Source: Isoetes taiwanensis (Eukaryota > Streptophyta > Lycopodiopsida > Isoetales > Isoetaceae). From it: 64,000 nucleotides of DNA. Where the stretch lies: assembly GCA_021234155.1 (NCBI GenBank), contig JAJEKV010000173.1, positions 450,843 to 514,842 on the forward strand, in the 5' to 3' direction. The translations under genes were made by a program, and so were the position numbers. Position 1 is the first letter of the stretch. Every line of letters begins with the position of its first letter. Below the pieces are notes generated by a model. It was not told the origin of the DNA, searched no databases, and saw nothing but the letters and a program-made list of their open reading frames with translations. Of the stretch, positions 57,800 through 64,000 are shown piece by piece.

Positions 57800-59385
57800 T
57801 AAAGTCATGTCCCCCTTCCCTCTGTGGGCCTATAAATGTGACAAGCATGACAGGAAATAGGTACTTTATGACATTTATAGACGATGTTAGCAGGAGAACC
57901 AAATGCTACTGTCTAAAAACAAAGGATCAAGCATATGAAGCTCTTAAAATGTTTGTAGCAGAAGTTCAACTGGAGACAGGGAGAAAAATCAAATGCATAA
58001 GATCAGACCGAGGAGGTAAGTATTTATCTTCTGAATTTAAAGTTTTTTGTGCTAACAGAGGAATCAGGAGACAAATGACATGCAGATATTCTCCTCAGCA
58101 TAATGTAGCAGCTAGGAGGAAGAATATGACATTACTTAATGCTGTAAGATTGATGTTGAAATTTTCTGGAATGCCTAATTATATTTGGGATGAGGCATTG
58201 AAAATTGTTGTATTTGTTCAAAACATCCTGCCTACATCTAGCATAAATGGTAGTTCCAGAAATGTTATGGTCAGGTAAGACACCATGTTATGATGATTTA
58301 AGAGCTTGTGCTTATCTTGCTTATACACATATACCAGAGCAATTGAGACAGAAGCTGGATGATGGAGTATACATAACCTATTTGGTAGGCTATGATGCTA
58401 ACTCGAAAGCATATAGGCTTTATGATCCTGCAAAGAGAAAAATAATAGTAAGCCGAGGTGCACCTAAAATAATAGTAAGCCGAGGTCAATACTTATGATA
58501 CAAGTGAAAAGGAAGAGAGCAATGAAATCAAAGAAACTCATAAAGAAGTTGCAAAGGAAGAAGATAAGACCAGCTTTATGGATGACACAAGTGATTTTGA
58601 AGATGATAATGATACAAACAGTATGCAGACTGACACTATACAGAAAAATGACACGAATATGAGACATGATATTCCTATTGAGAAACCTGTTAAAAGGGGT
58701 AGAAGAATAGAGGCTCAGATCTTGAGAGATGAAAATAGATCAATGCTTGAAATACATGGAAGAAATGAACAAGGCAGAAGTAGAAGGTTTCATGCAAATG
58801 AAGGAGAAATACACAGTGTCTTTGATATATTGCTTTCACATAATTACCCAGAACTATTTTGAAGCAATGAATGGAAAAGATTCTGAATTTTGGTCAGCAG
58901 CCATGCAAGAAGAAATGGAAGCATTTAAGAGGACAAGAACTTATGAGGTTGTTGATAAGCCTGAAGGAAAAAACATAATTGGAAACAAGTGATTTTTTAG
59001 AATAAAACCTGGCAGTGATAACAAAACAAGAAAATACAAGGCAAGATTAGTTGCACAAGGGTTTGCACAGAGGAAGGGGCAAGACTTTAATGAGACATTT
59101 TCTCCTTTGGTAAAAATAAATAGCTTGAGAATTTTGTTGGCCATTGCAAATGCATGTGATCTCGAGTTAAGCATTGCTTTCTTGAATGCAAAACTTGAAG
59201 AAGAAATATATCTTAAGCAAGCTCATGGATTTAAAATTGGAGAAGGAAAAGTATGGAAATTAAAGAGAGCTATATATGGTTTGAGACAATCTCCCCGAGA
59301 GTGGTACAAATGCATGAACAATTATCTTCAAGAGCAAGGGTTTCAGAAATTTAAATGTGATGGAAACTTATTATATTCTTATAGG
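57800..59385 (+). pseudogene. Ty1/copia integrase and first part of reverse transcriptase
   Basis: Integrase core from about 57817 (LCGPINVTSMTGNRYFMTFI, with the first Asp in FIDDVSR; IRSDRGGKYLSSEF, second Asp). The usual AERKN box carrying the catalytic Glu reads AARRKN (about 58108-58125), so the Glu is lost. Then come the C-terminal LVGYDANSKAYRLYDP module, an acidic linker (DTSDFEDDNDTNSMQTD), and RT blocks EAMNGKDSEFWSAAMQEEME, ARLVAQGFAQRKGQDFNETF, LSIAFLNAKLEEEIYL and RAIYGLRQSPREWYKCMN. Integrase before RT defines copia. No LTR was found in the window. Frame changes occur near 58270, 58500, 58860 and 58990. The frame is cut at about 59385 by foreign DNA. Confidence 0.9.
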
Positions 59386-62300
59386 GCTCTGTCTGATGGA
59401 CGATCTAATGAATCACGGCCGTTGAGTCAGTGATGAGCAAAATTGGGGCCATCCTGGCCATCGGTTTATGCCGACGTGGCATATTCAACCAGAGAGAAAG
59501 CATCGGGGGCATGGGATTGTGACGGTTAGCATGGTCGAGGCTTGGAGCGGGTTGTCTTTGCCTCTGCTAAACGCCTGTTCCGGTTGTAGCTAATCCGAAA
59601 ATACTAATTAAAAATTGTTCCGGATGTGCTTGGTGCAGCCGACTATGGCGAGATTGGATGGCTTCAATATGCAGATTGGCCAGGTTTTCATGTGCAGCTT
59701 CGGCGTTTCTTAGAAGAATCCTCAGGTATGGCGGCCTTTGCTGTGCAGTGATTGTATGGACATGGGGTTTTGTGCTATTTGTGTGCACTAGGTGTGCGAC
59801 CGGCTGGTGTCTGGGCCCTCTTCGCCACGTCTGGTCGATCTGTGGCCGGATTGCCAGTGAAGCAGCTGTGCCCTCGAACCTGGTCTTTGCAGTCGACTTC
59901 TTATCCTTGCGGAGGGATGCGCAGCCTTGCTTGATTTTTTTGTTAATGGAGTTTGTGAAATCCTGGTAATTGTGTTCGGCTGCGTCGTTGACGGATTTTT
60001 GCTGGGCAGTGAGCTCGTCAGTGCTTCTGCCACGAAATTGCAAAAGGTGAGCCTCTATTTGTGTTTCTGAGTTACTCTAGGATAGACCTCTATTTGTAGT
60101 GTTCATCTATAAAGTATGGACGGAGAATTTTGTACTACGGAATCAGAGACTTCATGCTATTTGGATGATCATTAGAAGGGTGAATCATTAGCATGCTACA
60201 GTGTTGTGAATGGGAGACAGAGTCTTTGTGTAATGCATTCTTTTATTGCAGATGTTTGGATGCAAATTAGTAGATCCTTAGTTACAACATAAGCATTTTG
60301 CTACAAATCACATTGTTGTCCATTTGGTTTTTTGCTGAGCTATGTCTCTTACTTTGTGCGGATTCAGAGACCAAAGATGCCCTACGCTAAATTGCCAGAT
60401 GCTTCATTTTGTAGATTGAAGGATGTTTTTAGTTGGCTCAGATTCGGCTTCAAGCATGTGTAAGCTCCAGTTCTGTCGACAATTTGATAAGCACCTAAAT
60501 GTACTTCTATTCCTTTTATTTCTGTCATTTTAGATGTGAAGGAGCTCTGCAAATTGAGAAGCCTAATTTGGCTCTGATTCGTTTTGAGTTGCAAAGCCTA
60601 ATTTGTCTATGATTCATTCTGAGCTGCAGAATAGCGTTCATCTTTGCCTGTTATATCTGAGGCAGCTAGTCCATCTCAATTAGTATATGTTCCAATTCGG
60701 TCAGTTCATTTATGTTATGGTATTTTTTAAAGCATTTGTTTCTTGCAGCATAGACCTTTAGCTTCTTGACATTCGTTGCAATGATTAATAGCCATTGAAT
60801 GCAAGGTTTGTCTATTATCTACAAATGATATTTATTCAATTTCATGTCTAGATTGATTCTATGTCTCTATGTTTTGCTTTATTTGACCCATTTAGACAAT
60901 GAATTTGAGGAACATCCACCTAAGTGTTTTTGTAGAACACTCGTTAAGCTCTCCAATGAATGCTCATGCATAAAAAATAGAGCTTTCTTTTTGGAGTTAT
61001 GTCCCTTATATACTGTGCGTTGAAACTTGGACAGCAGGTACTTTTTGTCATTTTTGACATTTTTACAATAAGAATTTGAAAAATTTATACCTAGGATTAT
61101 CTTTAGATCTCATTGGAGGCTTTCCAATGGATACTCTTGCTGGTGAAACAAAGCTTTGGTTTGCAAGTTATGCCCAAAATCTATCTCATAAAGTTTTATA
61201 TGAATGAAGTGTCGGCCTCTTCGTGAAATGTGAAATAGGAAATTTTAGAGGTTCTAAGGAAGTGACAAAGTATGATAAAGCTTCTTTTTTATCTTCTGCC
61301 TTTACAGGTTGAAGAGGTTCTCATTGCAGACATTTTTGGGAATGGGAGCTTTAATTCCAAAAAAATGCACTTTTTTTAAATGCCTTATGTGGAGTTGTCT
61401 GATTATTTGTAGCCAAGCCTGGAGTGACTTCTTTCACATTACATACCGTTCTAGATTATGTTAGATAAAGCCTAGTCCATGTCATGAGGCCTATGTGTGA
61501 TTTATTTGCAGTCTTATTGGATTGCAGAATATCTCACCTGCTTGAGTTTTGAGACAGCCTTGCCATGTTATTTTCTACACTCTATACTTTGATTTAGAGC
61601 CATTTGATTAATCAAATTTATTTACTTAATCTGTTTATGATATTAAAAATTATTTGTTAATCCAGGACTAAATCTCAACTGTGGAAGTTTTCTTGCGCGC
61701 TATGCAATGGGAGCAATTCAACAAGGGAAGCTCACAGAAGCACACCTGGATTATGCACTGACCCAGTTAATTACAATCCAAATGCGTCTAGGCCTGTATG
61801 ATGGGGACTTACACATTGAGGCCAGACCAGGTGACCTATTTGTGGACCAACTAGCGTTAGAATGTAACTGATCTAGATAGAGCAAGTTAGGTGATTTTTC
61901 GTCTATTTTTTTGTGGTTGTGTGATCTGTAAAGCAGGGGCAGGAATTGGCTGTGCTAGAATAGCTTCCGCCAGAGCTGCTGCTTCCAATATTAGCTTTTG
62001 AGTCTCAGATCATTACTCTAGAAGGTGCAAAGGTGAGCATAACAATTTGCTTGTGTGGTTTTATTGTAACTTCAAACATTTTATATGCTCATGACCATCT
62101 ATTATATTTTCAAATTATCTTCAGTGCCTTTCAAACCTCATGTTTACATGAGCAGTTTTTTCTAAGACTTGTGTGTCTCGTAGGCTGTTTCTCATCTATG
62201 TGTTTTGTGGTATTGTTCAAGTATTCTAGAAAGGCATATGTTCAAAATTTGCAGGAATCCAGCTCAGCAAGCAAATGGGCATGCTGCTGCTTAGTGCCTG

Positions 62301-63439
62301 GCAGAAGGCCAATTCCAATTTATACAGTAGTATAATATACTACTGTAGGAAAAGATACAGAAAAACTCTAGGATACACGTTTTCCTTATTATATCAAATA
62401 ATCTTCAAATGTTTGAACTCTTTATGTTTCAAATACATTTACTTGGATGTTGTGTGGTTTTTTATTGTTATCAGACCAAAGCTTGGATTTCAACAAAGAG
62501 GAAATTGACCATGTTGGATAACTCGTGGAAGCCATGGATTGGTCTAAACTAATTCTACACGTAAATATAGAGAAGGTAGTGATATTTCAGATCAACATAG
62601 GCACAATAGATTAGATAAGGCTTTCTTCATTTTGTAAAAGCTTCATATATTGTGCGATGCAACGTTATGCGTTCTCAACCCTCACCTAATTTTTGTGATG
62701 CACTTCCAAGTGTCACAAATGTGCAAATTATTTTTCTAGACAAATTGCATGGTGCAACTCTTAAGGGATGTAGTAATACAAATGTGCAAAGAGAAGATGG
62801 TCCAAACATAAGAGATTATTAGGCAATTTGTAGATTTTTGGATAAAAGAATCTAAATGGGGGCCCAAGTGGTATTTGATACAATGCTCTCCTTGACAATA
62901 GTTATATTGTTTTGTGAAGACAATACTTGCACTATTTTGTCAACATTTAGAGCGATGGCTTCAAATTTAAGCAACATGACACTGATGCTAAACACAAAAT
63001 AAATGTGACCTTCCTGCCCCTAATAGATCTCGCATTCCGTTGAGTGCATTCAACTTGTGAATTTTTCCTCTCCTAATTCAGTATAGAGCAGTTCATATTT
63101 GATGAAGTAATCCTTCGTCAGAGCATTAAAATAAGCAAAATATAAAAGCTAGGATCGAACAAAATAAAAATCAACATTGCAATGAGGACTTTTTTAGCTA
63201 TTAGTTAGATCATGTCAAACGAACTCATTCTGATACTCTTTCACCCTCTCATGGGACATAGTACCTTTTAAAAGTTCCATTAAAATAGTAACTTTTGCCT
63301 GAAAACTAACGGAATTTCATAAAATCTAAGGAAATCTAAGAGAGAAACTTCATAAGTTCTTAGAAAACTGGAACATGCACAAACCGGAACATGCACCATA
63401 TAGATCGGTGCGTAACTTGTATAAATATATAGATAGGAA
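59386..63439. mobile_element. About 4 kb of DNA inserted into the copia RT
   Basis: The copia RT is continuous on either side, so everything between was inserted later. TATA occurs at both junctions (59383-59386 region and about 63420), which may be a short target duplication. The left end begins GGGCTCTGTCTGATGG. No inverted or direct terminal repeats were found, so the class is unknown. A hairpin GCACC...GGTGC lies near the right junction (63393-63411). Contents: a G/C-rich 5' part with open frames on both strands (59567-60043) that I do not recognise, long AT-rich non-coding DNA, and a beta-xylosidase-like fragment. Confidence 0.6.
61666..62030 (+). pseudogene. GH3 beta-xylosidase (BXL-like) gene fragment
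   Basis: An AG-bounded segment from 61666 codes GLNLNCGSFLARYAMGAIQQ and then KLTEAHLDYALTQL and QMRLGLYDGDL. This matches the plant beta-D-xylosidase/alpha-arabinofuranosidase region (G-L-D-L-N-C-G ... M-R-L-G-F/L-F/Y-D-G-D). A GT donor-like site follows near 61821. A second segment after an AG at about 61935 reads QELAVLE then a stop, corresponding to the conserved HQELALEAARQ block. Only two partial exons are present, with a stop, so it is a captured or relict fragment, not a gene. Cellular BXL enzymes act on xylan in the cell wall. Confidence 0.6.
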
Positions 63440-64000
63440 GAATGGTGCATAATAGCCTTATATGTAGATGACAATATAATGATTGCCAAAGGAAAGAAAG
63501 TAATGGATCATTGCAAAGAACTGTTAAGCAAACGTTTTAAGATGACTGATCTTAGAGAATTAAAAAGATTTTTAGGAATAGAGATGTTCAGAGATAGAAG
63601 AAACAAAATCATAACTTTGAATCAAAGGGGACAGATACAAACCATGCTGGAAAAATTTGGAATGAAGGACTGCAATGTAGCAAGTACTCCAATGATAACA
63701 TGTCATAAAATCTCAAGACAAATGTGTCCACAAACTGATGAAGAAACAAGACAAATGGAAGGTGTGCCTTACATGTCATTACGATGTCTATCATATGTGG
63801 CAAACTATACAAGGCCTGATATTGCCTTTGCAGTAAATATTCTTAGCAGATATAACAATGTTCCTAGTAGAACATATTGGATTGCTGCAAAAAGAATTCT
63901 GAGATATTTAAAGGGCACAATTGATTTTGGAATAAAGTATAACTCCAATGATATGGTTTTAAAAGCATATATTGTAATGCTGATTGGGGAGAGGATTTGG
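63440..64000 (+). pseudogene. Ty1/copia reverse transcriptase, second part, and RNase H start
   Basis: Resumes the copia RT exactly where the first part stops. It has IIALYVDDNIMIAKG (active site YVDD, intact), LLSKRFKMTDLRELKRFLGI, YMSLRCLSYVANYTRPDIAF, AVNILSRYNNVP and AAKRILRYLKGTIDFGI. It runs off the right edge of the window inside the RNase H region. Together with 57800-59385 it formed one pol gene before the roughly 4-kb interruption. Confidence 0.9.

Noticed and set aside
59386-63439. Helitron identity for the inserted DNA
   Set aside because: A hairpin lies near the right end and gene fragments are present, but the left end lacks a clear TC start and the right end lacks CTRR, so I left the class open.

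Overview
This window is nuclear DNA of a transposon-rich land plant. The evidence is two plant genes with spliceosomal introns (a TCHQD-class glutathione S-transferase and a CYP97A carotenoid hydroxylase), plant-type MULE, hAT, Ty3 chromovirus and Ty1/copia elements, and low gene density. The CYP97A introns are short (mostly about 70-350 bp). That, with the mix of element families, makes me lean towards a non-flowering plant (lycophyte, fern or bryophyte), but no marker here settles it. No rRNA or tRNA gene and no CRISPR array was seen.

Layout, left to right. 1-5.8 kb: a partial unrecognised ORF, a decayed MULE with a perfect 9-bp target duplication, and diverged tandem repeats. 5.85-6.7 kb: the two-exon TCHQD gene with one frameshift near its 3' end. 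7.2-9.3 kb: a LINE on the minus strand. 11.0-23.7 kb: a hAT element with 18-bp inverted ends and an 8-bp duplication (CCAGCATG). Its minus-strand transposase gene is split by a 7-kb nested element (13748-20747). The nested element has 22-bp inverted ends and a 4-bp duplication (ACAT), and carries a decayed transposase with an SHGKG motif, an FCP1/HAD-like phosphatase gene and a coiled-coil plus RING-like gene. 23.8-36.9 kb: a 13.1-kb chromodomain Ty3 retrotransposon read on the minus strand, with 1.6-kb LTRs, an initiator-Met PBS, a PPT, a 5-bp duplication (GTAAG), and about 3.5 kb of extra ORFs between the 5' LTR and gag. 38.8-40.1 kb: a second LINE copy.

40.8-44.7 kb: CYP97A on the minus strand. 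I could join 16 exons with consensus splice sites into one open frame of 631 codons. It is the best-preserved cellular gene in the window. A 166-bp tandem duplication spans its stop codon. A 3.2-kb autonomous MULE (44866-48094) with 99-bp inverted ends, a perfect 9-bp duplication and an intact 568-residue transposase sits about 150 bp upstream of the CYP97A start codon.

48.1-64 kb: hairpins, a block of unrecognised minus-strand ORFs (50.5-53.1 kb), a 396-bp-spaced direct repeat, a third LINE copy (53.8-55.5 kb), a tRNA-like SINE head, a 29-codon tandem repeat, and a Ty1/copia element. The copia reverse transcriptase is interrupted by about 4 kb of foreign DNA containing a fragment of a GH3 beta-xylosidase-like gene.

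Only TCHQD and CYP97A look like resident genes. Most of the rest is mobile DNA, and several insertions can be ordered: nested element after hAT; copia before the DNA that splits it; MULE after the CYP97A 5' region existed.
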